DNA of 62,150 bases from an uncultured Clostridia bacterium. GTDB taxonomy: Bacteria; Bacillota; Clostridia; Lachnospirales; CAG-274. The stretch is taken from NCBI GenBank assembly GCA_910579745.1, contig CAJTVH010000015.1:1-62150 (forward strand). The letters run 5' to 3'. Below the pieces are notes generated by a model that made no database searches, was not told the DNA's origin, and was given only the letters and a program-made list of their open reading frames with translations. This document shows, in pieces, positions 16,679-26,017 of this stretch (its first letter is position 1; every line of letters starts with the position of its first letter). The position numbers and the translations under genes were made by a program.

Positions 16679-18211
16679 CTAAATATTAAATACATCTTTG
16701 AAATTTACTTCTATTTCTATTTTACTATTAGATGAAATATAAATTTTATTTACTAATTCTTTAATCATCTCATCAGTAATAGTTTTATTATTAGAAAAAT
16801 CTTTAAGTATTTTTTCTGTTTCGGTAATTATTTCCGGCATTTTTAAATCTGAATTTATTTTTTCTTTTTTTAATTTAAGAGTATAAATTTTATTAGATAG
16901 TTTTTCACGCCTTGATATAAATTCATCTTTAGAAATAATGCTGCCTCGATAATTTGTATATTCCATAAGAATTGTACTTTCAATCTGTTTAATTTCGGCA
17001 TCAATATCTGATATATTTTTAAAAGCCTTATTTTTTACTTCTGTCTGCTTTTGTCTTATAGCTGTAATTTTATTAGATATAACGCTTAAATAAGTATTTA
17101 AGAAGTTTGTAACAATCTCCTTTAAATGTTCTATATAGACTTTATCTGTACAGCAATTATCATAAATTCCATAATCACATTTATAGAAAAATGATTTAAT
17201 TTCTTTATTTTTAATATGACTGTTTGATATATAATGCCTTTGGAGAATCTTACCGCAACCCTTGCAGTAAACTTTCTTTTTAAATTCTTCATAAAAATAT
17301 TTATTTTTATTTCTTGATGTGAATTTATTAAAACATTTCTGTACTCTTTCAAATGTTTTTATGTCAATTATTGCCTCGTGTTGATTTTCAAATATAATCC
17401 AATCTTGTATAGAATTTTTTTTAACAACTCTCGGAGAAACACTTTCTTTTTTATTGTTTATAAGCGTACCAATATAAACCTTATTATGTAAAATACTTGA
17501 AATATCTTTTGCTTTCCAATAATTTTTTCTGCTCGACATTCCTGAATAATTACTTCTTGATGCTATATTTTTGGAATTGAGAACCTTTGCGATATTTATA
17601 AAAGACATTTTCATTTCAGCCATTTCAAATATTTTTCTAACAATATCAGCAGCATATTCATCAATAACAAGACATTTGTTTTCCAGCTTATATCCATATG
17701 GTGCAATACTACCTACAAATAAACCTTGCTTTTTTTGAATTTTCTTTGTAGCTTTAATTTTTGCAGAAATATCTTTACTGTATTCTTCATTCATAAGGTT
17801 ACGAAATGCAATCTCAATATTCGATGTATAACTGTTTTTTGTACTGCTGTCATAGTTATCATTAATTGCTATAAATCTGATATTAAAAACAGGAAATATC
17901 TGTTCAAGATAATTTCCGACTTCAATAAAATTTCTGCCGAAACGGGAAAGGTCTTTTACTATGATACAATTTACTGTTCCGCTTTTTACATCGTCAAGAA
18001 GTTTTATAATACCAGGTCGTTTAAAGTTAATGCCGCTGTACCCATCATCACAATATTCTTTAATAATGGAATTTTTTAAATCTGGATGATTATTTATAAA
18101 GTTTCTGATTATTATTCTTTGTCCTGATATGCTATTGCTTTCCGTTTTTATTGAATCAAGGTCGGAATCATCGTCTGAAAGTCTTAAATAAACCGCTGTT
18201 GTGTAGCTCAT
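16679..18211 (-). CDS. Large serine recombinase, third of tandem array
   Basis: 510 residues. The N-terminal resolvase domain has catalytic S12 in AVYLRLS, plus IVKDLSRFGRN and a recombinase domain (about 165-290). Cysteines of a zinc ribbon follow (YCKGCGKILQRH...CDYGIYDNCC), then a long coiled coil. The ATG at 18211 (MSYTT) is chosen because GGGAGGG sits just upstream and the start overlaps the previous stop as ATGA (18208-18211); an ATG five codons earlier is less likely. It is the recombinase nearest the putative attachment site. Together with its two paralogs it should catalyse integration and excision of the element. Confidence 0.92.
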   Translation of the reverse strand: MSYTTAVYLRLSDDDSDLDSIKTESNSISGQRIIIRNFINNHPDLKNSIIKEYCDDGYSGINFKRPGIIKLLDDVKSGTVNCIIVKDLSRFGRNFIEVGNYLEQIFPVFNIRFIAINDNYDSSTKNSYTSNIEIAFRNLMNEEYSKDISAKIKATKKIQKKQGLFVGSIAPYGYKLENKCLVIDEYAADIVRKIFEMAEMKMSFINIAKVLNSKNIASRSNYSGMSSRKNYWKAKDISSILHNKVYIGTLINNKKESVSPRVVKKNSIQDWIIFENQHEAIIDIKTFERVQKCFNKFTSRNKNKYFYEEFKKKVYCKGCGKILQRHYISNSHIKNKEIKSFFYKCDYGIYDNCCTDKVYIEHLKEIVTNFLNTYLSVISNKITAIRQKQTEVKNKAFKNISDIDAEIKQIESTILMEYTNYRGSIISKDEFISRREKLSNKIYTLKLKKEKINSDLKMPEIITETEKILKDFSNNKTITDEMIKELVNKIYISSNSKIEIEVNFKDVFNI

Positions 18212-19830
18212 ATGATTCCCTCCCATTGTCTGATAAATTCGTCAAGCTGGGCAAAATCATTCTGAAAATTAAATTTTACTTCAATGATTTTTTGGGGAAA
18301 AACAATTATTTCATCAACCAATGAAAAAATAAATTCAATATTTTTTATATCAAAAGTTTCAGAAATTATTTTATTGAGTTTTCTTTTAAATCTGTTTGTA
18401 TCGCAAAGTTTACTGCGTTCTTTTTCAGCTTTCAAGATATTTTCTTTTAATTCGGAGTGTTGGTCGGTATAAGAGTTTCTTATTGCTTTATATTCATCTT
18501 TAGTTATAATCTGATTTTTTAAGTCATTATAAAGATTGAGCATTTTTAAACCGACTTTTTCCAAGTTATTATTAAGCTGAAAAATTCTTTTATCAATATC
18601 ATTGATATGTTTTTTCATTATCTCCGACTTATATATCTTATCAGCAATTTTAAGGTGTTCAACTGTTAATTCGGAATATTTATTTAATGCAGATATGACA
18701 ATATCTGTTATTATTTTTTCCGATGTATGGGTGTCGCATCTTTCTTTGTGCTGCCTTTCGTGGCTTTGACAGCTCCAGTATTTTTTATTTTTTCCAGATG
18801 TTCTTATCATTCTGTAACCGCATAAACCGCATTTAACTTTACTTACAAGATGATTTTTTTCTTTAGAGAGATGCCGAGGTCTTTTGGCAATTAATTGTAT
18901 TTTTTCAAAGTCCTCTTTTGAAACAAGAGCAGAGTGAGCATTTTCTCGTATATCCCATTCATTTTCAGAAGTTTTCTTATGTTTTTTACCCTCAAAAATT
19001 CTTGTGTTTGTAATATTTTGAATTAAATCACCTGTATAATTCTTATCTGAAAGAATATGTCTTAAATTTGAATAAGACCAAGAAGAATTTGCAAATTTTT
19101 TATATCCTTTACCGCTTAAACAAAGATATTGTCCGGGTGACGGAACTGCAAGAGTATTAAGTCTTTTTATAATTTCAGAGAATCTTGCTCCCGATAAACG
19201 CCATTCAAAAATTTTCTTTACAACAGGAGCAGTTTCATCATTTATAACAAGTTGTCTTTTATCCTCAGACAATTTATAACCATAGGGAATATGGCTGGTT
19301 GTAATAAATCCCTCTTTGCGTCTTGCGTTTCTTCCTGCTATTATTTTTTTTGAAATGTCCCTTGAATAAAATTCATTCATCAGGCTTTTAAATCCTATAA
19401 TAAGGTTTTCGTGTGAAAGTCTTTCTCTGCTGCTGTCAAAGTTATCATTAATTGAAATAAACCGCACGTTCATAAAAGGAAATACTGATTCAATCAAGTT
19501 TGCACATTCTACGATATTTCTGCCAAGTCTTGAAAAGTCTTTTACTATAACGCAGTTTATATTGTTATTCTGTAATTCTTTAAATAATACCTGCCAGCCG
19601 TCACGCTTAAAGTTTGTACCGGAAAAACCGTTATCAGAAAAAATCTTTACAACATTTATATCGTCGAAACGAGAAAGATTATCCTCAATATATTTTTGCT
19701 GATTTTCGATAGAGTCTGTATTGTTTTGTCCGTTATTCTCCATTGAAAGTCTTAAATATATTGCCGAACGGTTTTGACTTGCGGCGGTAATTGGCATTAT
19801 ATTGCTTAATTTTCTGCTTTTTCTTGCCAT
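18208..19830 (-). CDS. Large serine recombinase, second of tandem array
   Basis: 540 residues. The catalytic domain starts after a roughly 20-residue N-terminal extension; S29 lies in AIYLRLS and the SRLGRN loop is intact. A recombinase domain, a zinc ribbon (VKCGLCGYRM...CQSH...RC) and a C-terminal coiled coil follow. It is only about as similar to its two neighbours as distinct family members, so the three are old paralogs rather than recent copies. It begins 1 base after the first recombinase ends and is coupled to the third by an ATGA overlap. Confidence 0.92.
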   Translation of the reverse strand: MARKSRKLSNIMPITAASQNRSAIYLRLSMENNGQNNTDSIENQQKYIEDNLSRFDDINVVKIFSDNGFSGTNFKRDGWQVLFKELQNNNINCVIVKDFSRLGRNIVECANLIESVFPFMNVRFISINDNFDSSRERLSHENLIIGFKSLMNEFYSRDISKKIIAGRNARRKEGFITTSHIPYGYKLSEDKRQLVINDETAPVVKKIFEWRLSGARFSEIIKRLNTLAVPSPGQYLCLSGKGYKKFANSSWSYSNLRHILSDKNYTGDLIQNITNTRIFEGKKHKKTSENEWDIRENAHSALVSKEDFEKIQLIAKRPRHLSKEKNHLVSKVKCGLCGYRMIRTSGKNKKYWSCQSHERQHKERCDTHTSEKIITDIVISALNKYSELTVEHLKIADKIYKSEIMKKHINDIDKRIFQLNNNLEKVGLKMLNLYNDLKNQIITKDEYKAIRNSYTDQHSELKENILKAEKERSKLCDTNRFKRKLNKIISETFDIKNIEFIFSLVDEIIVFPQKIIEVKFNFQNDFAQLDEFIRQWEGII

Positions 19831-19831
19831 A

Positions 19832-21454
19832 TTAATTTACCTCCGCATACTTTATTTTTTCAAGCATTAAATCATATTCCGCTTGATATTTGAATTTGAT
19901 TTTAACATTGCTTTTATCGCAAATAATAATTTTATCAATAAAAGAAATAATAATTTCTCTTGATAATTCTTTTATTCCGTTTTTGCTGTAAAAATCATTG
20001 TATGCAGAGAATAAATCTTTTTTGGAAGTAAGCAAGTTATATCTTTTCTCAATTTCTAAAAGTCGGTTGTTTAGTTTTTCTTCCTGTGAATTATAAATTT
20101 CTTTAAGTGCCTTATACTCCTTTTCATTTATAAGGTTTGCTTTTAAATCCTCATATAATTCAAATTTATGTTTTTCAGAAGTTTTTATTTCAGTTATCAG
20201 CTTTTCTTTTTCGGTTTCAATTTTGGCAATTTCAGAACTTTTAAAAGATAAATCAGAAACATAATCAGCTAACTTTTTAGCCTCAATGAAATTTCTAATA
20301 TGAGAATCAAGGCTTTCTAAAACAATTTTTTCAAGTTTGCTTACCGGAAAACACATTCTATTATCACAGCCTGTCTTATTTTTATTAGAAAGACAAATGT
20401 AATAGTAATAATAAGTTTTACCGTTTTTTGAAATACAGCTTTTTCTTGTTAAATTACTGCCGCATTTTCCGCATTTAACAATGCCGGAAAATAAATAAAT
20501 TTCATTGTTATTCGGTGAAACTCTTGTATCCTCCTTTAAAATTTCCTGCACTTTGTTAAAAACCTCAATATCAATTATTGGCTGATGATGATTTTCAAAA
20601 ACAAACCAGTCCTCGCTGTTTCTATTTACTCTTTTTTTAATTTTATAATTTGGTGTTGTAGTTTTTCCTTGTTCAAGCGTTCCTATATAAACTTTATTTT
20701 CAAGTATGCGTGTAACTGTTTTTGCTTTCCATTCTGAACACACATTTTTACGAAACCCTGTTCCGAATTTTATGCCTGATTCTTTTTTGTGTTCCATTGG
20801 AGTTGAAATACCAAGTTCATTTAATTTTGCCGCAATTCTTAAAGCACTCATACCCGATAACTTCCAAGAAAAAATATCTTTTATTATATCTGACACTGTT
20901 TCATCAATAATAAGCATATTTTTATTATCCGGTGCTTTCAAATAACCATAAGGAGCATAAGAGCCAATAAAATCTCCGTTTTTACGCTTAATATCAAGCT
21001 GACTTCTTACTTTTATAGAAATGTCATTACAATAAGCGTCATTTAAAATATTTTTAAAGTGGAATATTGTCATTTCTGATGATTGCAGTGTGCTGCCTGT
21101 ATCAAAGCTATCATTAACGGCAATAAACCGAACACCTAAAAACGGAAAAATATTTGTAATATATTTACCGTTTTCAATATAATTTCTCCCAAAACGTGAC
21201 AGGTCTTTTACAATAATACAATTTACTTTTCCGGCTTTTACATCCGCAAGCATTTCAGAAAAAGCCGGACGATTAAAATTAACTCCTGTAAATCCGTCAT
21301 CAACCCTGATTTTATGAAGTTTTATATCGCTTTTGGTTTTCAGGAAGTTTTGAATAAGAATTTTTTGATTGCTGATACTGTCGCTTTCTTCTTTATCACC
21401 GTCCTCACGAGAAATACGAACATAAATGTCAGCATTATAAACTTTTTTCTGCAT
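19832..21454 (-). CDS. Large serine recombinase, first of tandem array
   Basis: 540 residues with S15 in DIYVRIS, VKDLSRFGRN, a recombinase domain, a zinc ribbon (VKCGKCGSNLTRK... near YYYICLSN) and a coiled-coil tail of about 130 residues that in this family controls synapsis. GAGGTGAT precedes the ATG. As the promoter-proximal member of the three-gene operon it should be expressed with the other two. Confidence 0.92.
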   Translation of the reverse strand: MQKKVYNADIYVRISREDGDKEESDSISNQKILIQNFLKTKSDIKLHKIRVDDGFTGVNFNRPAFSEMLADVKAGKVNCIIVKDLSRFGRNYIENGKYITNIFPFLGVRFIAVNDSFDTGSTLQSSEMTIFHFKNILNDAYCNDISIKVRSQLDIKRKNGDFIGSYAPYGYLKAPDNKNMLIIDETVSDIIKDIFSWKLSGMSALRIAAKLNELGISTPMEHKKESGIKFGTGFRKNVCSEWKAKTVTRILENKVYIGTLEQGKTTTPNYKIKKRVNRNSEDWFVFENHHQPIIDIEVFNKVQEILKEDTRVSPNNNEIYLFSGIVKCGKCGSNLTRKSCISKNGKTYYYYYICLSNKNKTGCDNRMCFPVSKLEKIVLESLDSHIRNFIEAKKLADYVSDLSFKSSEIAKIETEKEKLITEIKTSEKHKFELYEDLKANLINEKEYKALKEIYNSQEEKLNNRLLEIEKRYNLLTSKKDLFSAYNDFYSKNGIKELSREIIISFIDKIIICDKSNVKIKFKYQAEYDLMLEKIKYAEVN

Positions 21455-21709
21455 AAAAAAATCACCTCTTAAACAGTTTTTGCAGCAGAAAAACGCATTA
21501 CTGTTTTAGGGTGAATTACATAATTACAAAACCATATATAAATACGGTTTTTAAAAATATTCATTTTGCTTAGTCCATTTTTATTATAGCAGCAAATATT
21601 TATTTTGTCTATACCCTTTTTAAATTTTTCAAGCGTTTTTCTTATTTTTAAAAAAAACTTAAACAATAATATATGGCTGATTTTATGTAAAAAAAATTGT
21701 CACTTTTGT

Positions 21710-21922
21710 TTATAAAAGTTTTAACTTAAAATAATCTTTCAAGCATTCTTCAAAAGTTTTTCCGTTTTCGTTAAATGAAACTTTTACAGTAACACCTTTG
21801 CACTTAAAGCAGTAAGGATTTTTTATCTGCTCCAAAAAACTTTTTATTCTTTCCTCTTTACTTAAATTTGTATCAATGTGTACTGTTTCAATATCTACAA
21901 GTTCATTTTCCATTGTATTCAT
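21710..21922 (-). CDS. Small conserved mobile-element protein (CxxC, unknown function)
   Basis: 70 residues. The core NPYCFKCKGVTVKVSF carries a C-x2-C pair; the end ECLKDYFKLKLL is helical. I recognise the type from clostridial integrative elements, where it sits between the recombinase and sigma-like genes as it does here, but its function is unknown. The ATG at 21922 is preferred over one five codons upstream because GGAGA lies 8 bases before it. Confidence 0.65.
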   Translation of the reverse strand: MNTMENELVDIETVHIDTNLSKEERIKSFLEQIKNPYCFKCKGVTVKVSFNENGKTFEECLKDYFKLKLL

Positions 21923-22688
21923 TTTTACCATCTCCATTTGTTTTTTATTTTAAAGTCAATCGGTTTATTTCAAAAATATCACTATTATTAAAATAATGAC
22001 TTGTTTATAAATTAATTTCCTCAAATAAGCCGACTGAAAATTATAAATTTTTCATCTAAGGGAACACCACATAATTCAAAGTAAAATTATTTTTATTTCC
22101 TCTTTGTGCGGTATTTCCCTAAAAGAATATCAACAGGTTTGGCAAACCTCATAAGCATTTCAGCTTTTCCCCCTTCATCGTGAGCGAAACAGGTTGTCTG
22201 TAAGTATCATTATAAAATTTGTATGTCATCGCAAAATCTTGTGCCAAAAGATTTTTATTGTCTGAATATTTTCTGCTCGTGCCTTTACTTCAATATCCAA
22301 CTAAAGGAAATGCTGGTTCTTTCAAAAGAAAAAATTATTTTTTGAAAGAATGGAATGTTAGGGGTATTTTTGAGAAAAAATGCCCCGATAGTGACATTCA
22401 TATTTTCAAAAAATATTTTTTATTCTTTAAATCAGTATTTCCTAATAATATTTCCTCGTTTACAATTTCATAAATTACAAAAATTAATTTCTATAATTTT
22501 GAAACAGACAGTCCTCGCATATTCAACAATCGGCTCATACAAATCTAAAGTTATTGATATTCTGCAATATTCAATTTTCAAGGTACAATTATTTTTATAT
22601 TTTATAAATTCAAAAAGCATATAATAAAAAAGTAATTATGTGCTTTATAAAATCTACAAAATAAATGCTTGTGTATATTGTTGTATAG
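21923..22688. other. Long non-coding stretch within the mobile element
   Basis: About 765 bases without a supported gene. An imperfect stem of about 15 bp joins 22057-22071 with 22105-22121 (AAGGGAA...TTTCCCT type). A second short hairpin lies near 22318-22350 (TCTTTCAAAAG/TTTTGAAAGA). It probably holds the promoter and leader of the recombinase operon. Nothing else was recognised. Confidence 0.4.
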
Positions 22689-22922
22689 TTAAATTTTAAA
22701 TTTTTTAATTGCAATAAAAAGTTCGTTTTTAATTTCCTGACATTTATCTTCATCAAAAAAATAATATGTTTGACCGTTTTTATCAAATTTTATTTCAGTG
22801 CAATAGGCGTTAATAAGCTTTTCATAATGATTGTATAATTTATTTAAAGCCGTTTCATTATTTTCTTTGATTGCTTCAATTACATTTCTTTCAAGAAGTT
22901 TTCTGTTTTTCTCATTCACCAT
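22689..22922 (-). CDS. HTH protein of conjugative elements (Tn916 ORF8 type)
   Basis: 77 residues resembling the small helix-turn-helix domain proteins that follow the sigma-like gene in Tn916-type elements (ERNVIEAIKENNETALNKLYNHYEKLINAYC, then a short tail with aromatic residues). It overlaps the sigma-like gene by 11 bases, so the two are made together. A role in regulating element genes is known for the type and inferred here. Confidence 0.7.
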   Translation of the reverse strand: MVNEKNRKLLERNVIEAIKENNETALNKLYNHYEKLINAYCTEIKFDKNGQTYYFFDEDKCQEIKNELFIAIKKFKI

Positions 22923-23340
22923 ATGAACCTAAAATATTTTTTAATAAATTCAAAGCAGCTTTTCTTCGATTATTAATTGTTCTTTGAATAGAATTAAGCC
23001 GCTGTGCAATCTTAAAATCTGTTTCATACTCAAAGTAATATAACAAGAGTATATTTCTTTGTTCTTCTGAAAGCTGTGTCAAAGCATCAATTAATTTTTC
23101 GCCTTTTACTTTTATATATATATCCTTTACAACAAATATTTTTTCTTGTGCAAGGATACTATTTTCAAATTCAGCGAGTTCATCTTTAATGTCAAAATCT
23201 TCTTCATTGTCGATAAGAATAATGTTGCTGTACCATTTATTTTTTTCTTTTTTATCATAATTAATAGATAAGTTTTTGATACATTTACGGATATATGAGT
23301 CAAATCTTTTCATAACATCTAAATCTTCTTCGCTGTACAT
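22912..23340 (-). CDS. Sigma-70-like factor of conjugative element (Tn916 ORF7 type)
   Basis: 142 residues. The C-terminal half is a sigma region-4-like HTH (ALTQLSEEQRNILLLYYF...TDFKIAQRLNSIQRTINNRR), recognising a -35-like element or acting as a regulator. The N-terminal half is short, as in the Tn916 family. It is the first gene of a two-gene unit with the HTH protein, directly upstream of the recombinase region, and likely controls excision genes. Confidence 0.8.
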   Translation of the reverse strand: MYSEEDLDVMKRFDSYIRKCIKNLSINYDKKEKNKWYSNIILIDNEEDFDIKDELAEFENSILAQEKIFVVKDIYIKVKGEKLIDALTQLSEEQRNILLLYYFEYETDFKIAQRLNSIQRTINNRRKAALNLLKNILGSYGE

Positions 23341-23667
23341 AAAATCATCTCCATTACATACACAAGCATTTATGGAAAGAACATTTTTACCTCTCTATAT
23401 AAATAGAACAATTTTTAAAAAGTTTTTAGAAACAATCAGCCCCCTTTTTAATAAAATATTTTTTTAAATCCATATTTTTGGTTATTTTTAATAAAAGTCA
23501 CCTATAATTTTATTATTTTACTGTTTATAATTTTATTCTTTTTTAATTGACATTTTTCCAAAAAGTTTGTATTTTAAAATTACAAGACTTTATTTTACGG
23601 ATTTTAAAAAAATGGATACCTAAAAATTAAGATTTGCTATTTTGCAAGCATAGCCGTAGGGTAGACT

Positions 23668-23724
23668 AATTGAAATTTTGAAGTTTTAAAAAATGAATTT
23701 TTTTCACTTCAAAATATTTCAATT
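23668..23724. other. Candidate origin of transfer (oriT) inverted repeat
   Basis: An imperfect inverted repeat (23668-23684 with 23706-23724, differing by a 2-base insertion) can be extended outward by AGAC/GTCT. It lies 116 bases upstream of mobC and the relaxase, the usual oriT position. Two more hairpins follow before mobC: AAGGC/GCCTT near 23750-23762 and TTGGGGA/TCCCCAA near 23772-23789. The nick site was not identified. Confidence 0.55.
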
Positions 23725-23839
23725 TCGTCTATTCCTGCGACAGCTTGTTAAGGCAACGCCTTAAAATCTGTTTGGGGAAAAATCCCCAAGCCCCTGTTGT
23801 TTTGCTCAGCAAAAATTAAAAAACGAAAAGAGGAAAACT

Positions 23840-24190
23840 ATGCAGAACAGAACAAGAAACAGGCAGTTAAATCTTAAATTTACAGATGATGAATTTGAGT
23901 ATATCAAGGCTAAAAAAGACCTTGCTCAATCTCAGAATTACACCGACTTTATTTTAAAAATTGCGGCACACTCAAATATTTATAGCATTGATACAATGCC
24001 TTTAATTGAGGTTGCCAAAGAGGTAAATAAAATCGGTGTGAACATAAATCAAATTGCAAAAATTATAAATACTACGGGAAATGTTTACGAAAATGAAATC
24101 AAGGATTTGCAAAACAAAATCAAGCGTTTAGAAGAAATCACATCAGATGCTTATTCTTATTTTATAAAGCTGAAAGATGGTAAACTGTAA
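23840..24190 (+). CDS. mobC: MobC-family mobilization accessory protein
   Basis: 116 residues. The N-terminal part (LNLKFTDDEFEYIKAK) is a ribbon-helix-helix-like segment. The C-terminal LIEVAKEVNKIGVNINQIAK motif is the hallmark of MobC/relaxosome accessory proteins that melt oriT for the relaxase. Its stop is immediately followed by the relaxase start, so the pair is an operon. AAAGAGG precedes the ATG. Confidence 0.9.
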   Translation: MQNRTRNRQLNLKFTDDEFEYIKAKKDLAQSQNYTDFILKIAAHSNIYSIDTMPLIEVAKEVNKIGVNINQIAKIINTTGNVYENEIKDLQNKIKRLEEITSDAYSYFIKLKDGKL

Positions 24191-25780
24191 ATGGCTTATG
24201 TAAAAATAGAAAGCATAAAAACAGGAACACATCTTCAGCAATCTCTTGATTACATTAAAAATCCCGACAAGACAGACGGCGGCATTCTTACATTTTCTTA
24301 CGCCTGCTCCTTAAACAATACGGCAAAAGAATTTCAAGAAACCTTAAAAAATACAAGACATTATGGAAATAATATCGCTCATCATATATATCAATCTTTT
24401 TCACCTAAAGATAACATTACCCCTCAAAAGGCTATTGAAATTGGTCGGGAAATGATGAAACGTACGTATCCGAATTTTCAGTTTTTGCTTTGTACTCACA
24501 TTGACAGGGAACATATCCACAATCACATAATAATGTGTGCCGCAAATTTCAAAGATTATAAAAAACTGCACAGCAATCCGAACAATCTTAACACTTTAAG
24601 AAAAGTGAGCGATGTTATTTGTGAGGAAAACGGCATTTCTGTTATTGTAAAAGAATCGGGAAATCAGCGAAAAATACTTAAAAATATAATTGATGAGGCT
24701 ATTAAAAACTCAAATACGTTTGACGAGTTTTTAGGTTATATGCAATACCAAAAATACGAGATAAAGCAGGGAAAATACCTTTATTTCAAAGGAGAGCAAA
24801 GTAAAGTATTTTCCAATACAAAAGTTTTCGGAACAGCATATACGGAAAAAAGTATCAGAAAAAGAATTGCAAATCATATGGAAGTTGAAAATCATAAAAT
24901 CCATATTTATGATAATAAAATCGTTAAAATGTCATACCGCAAAAGACTTAAATTGACTATTGACGATGCTTTAAAAATGGCAAAAGATTATAATGATTTT
25001 CTCAAAATTATAGAACTGGAAGATTACGAAATTAAATTTGGAAAACACCTTACTTTTAAGCATATAACCGGCAGTCGGTACATTAGGGCTGAAAGTTTGG
25101 GAATGGAATACGGCGAGGATATGCTGAAACTGTATTTCACTAATAACGAAGAATATCAAAAGTTAAAAATTGAAATCAGCAAAACAAAAATTGACAAAAT
25201 TATCGTTTCCGACAAGGCTTATCAGAACAGATATATCGAAAGCAAAAATGTTGATATTCAAATTCGTATTTTGAATTGCCTGAATGAGAAAGGCATAAAA
25301 AGTGCTGCGGAATTAGATTCACAACTCAAAAAATGCCAAAAACAGGTTGATATAAATAATCAGAATATACAAAATATCAACACGCAAATTTCCGAAAAAA
25401 AAGAAATTATAAAGTCATATCGTTCATATTGGCAGTATAAACCTGTTATTTCTGATATGCAGAAAATAAAATCTTTCGATGAACGAGAAAAATTCAAAGC
25501 AGAAAATAAATTCAGAATTGACCAATATAACAAAGCTGTTGAGATAATGAACCGTTCTAAAAATCCTGATGGCTCATCGCCAAAAGCCGCCGACTTGAAT
25601 ATAGAAATTGAAAGACTTGAAATTCTTAAAAACAATATTATTATAAGGCAGAATAAGGTAAAGTCTGAATTAGATTCTTATGAAAATTTGAAATATAATA
25701 TTGAGCAGATTTTAGACGATAATATTTCAAATAAAGAAAAAGAAATTAGGAAAACTATAAAAAAAGAAAAATCATTATAG
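24191..25780 (+). CDS. MobA/VirD2-type relaxase (MOBP-like)
   Basis: 529 residues. The N-terminal relaxase domain has the nicking-tyrosine candidate Y21 (SLDYIKNP) and the metal-binding histidine triad HIDREHIHNHI (H103, H108, H110, H112). The remaining 300 residues are helical and charged, with a coiled coil near 375-500. It nicks oriT and pilots the strand into the recipient. It follows mobC without a gap and ends at a strong terminator. No coupling protein or mating ATPase is in the window, so the element is either mobilizable or its conjugation genes lie outside. Confidence 0.92.
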   Translation: MAYVKIESIKTGTHLQQSLDYIKNPDKTDGGILTFSYACSLNNTAKEFQETLKNTRHYGNNIAHHIYQSFSPKDNITPQKAIEIGREMMKRTYPNFQFLLCTHIDREHIHNHIIMCAANFKDYKKLHSNPNNLNTLRKVSDVICEENGISVIVKESGNQRKILKNIIDEAIKNSNTFDEFLGYMQYQKYEIKQGKYLYFKGEQSKVFSNTKVFGTAYTEKSIRKRIANHMEVENHKIHIYDNKIVKMSYRKRLKLTIDDALKMAKDYNDFLKIIELEDYEIKFGKHLTFKHITGSRYIRAESLGMEYGEDMLKLYFTNNEEYQKLKIEISKTKIDKIIVSDKAYQNRYIESKNVDIQIRILNCLNEKGIKSAAELDSQLKKCQKQVDINNQNIQNINTQISEKKEIIKSYRSYWQYKPVISDMQKIKSFDEREKFKAENKFRIDQYNKAVEIMNRSKNPDGSSPKAADLNIEIERLEILKNNIIIRQNKVKSELDSYENLKYNIEQILDDNISNKEKEIRKTIKKEKSL

Positions 25781-25787
25781 TAATGTT

Positions 25788-25820
25788 AAAGGGTATGATG
25801 AAAAAAACATCATACCCTTT
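25788..25820 (+). terminator. Terminator of the mob operon
   Basis: A perfect 13-bp stem (25788-25800 with 25808-25820) with a 7-A loop, 7 bases after the relaxase stop, followed by TATTATT. Confidence 0.85.
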
Positions 25821-25928
25821 ATTATTACAACAAAAATAATTTTATTAAGTTTTTATTAAATTTTCTTTTCCTATAACTTTAAAACATTAATAGAAATTAA
25901 TTTATTCTGTACCAGTGCATTAAAAGTA

Positions 25929-25957
25929 TTGAAAGAAAATAGAATTTTATGTATAAT
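25929..25957 (+). promoter_or_regulatory. Sigma-A promoter of the restriction operon
   Basis: TTGAAA (25929-25934), 17 bases, then a perfect TATAAT (25952-25957), 60 bases before the SNF2 helicase start. No other strong promoter is seen before the methylase and nuclease genes, so all three likely depend on it. Confidence 0.75.
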
Positions 25958-26017
25958 CATAATGTAGAAATTATAAATTTTATGTCAATTATTATACTAT
26001 AAAAAGCTGGTGTATAT

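Noticed and set aside
21469..21666. 65-codon frame upstream of the first recombinase
   Set aside because: Only a TTG start, no ribosome binding site, strongly AT-driven Lys/Phe/Ile composition; more likely leader DNA. Kept out of the gene list.
22219..22624. Plus-strand frames of 84 and 89 codons in the long spacer
   Set aside because: No ribosome binding site, overlapping each other, composition dictated by AT-richness; no domain.
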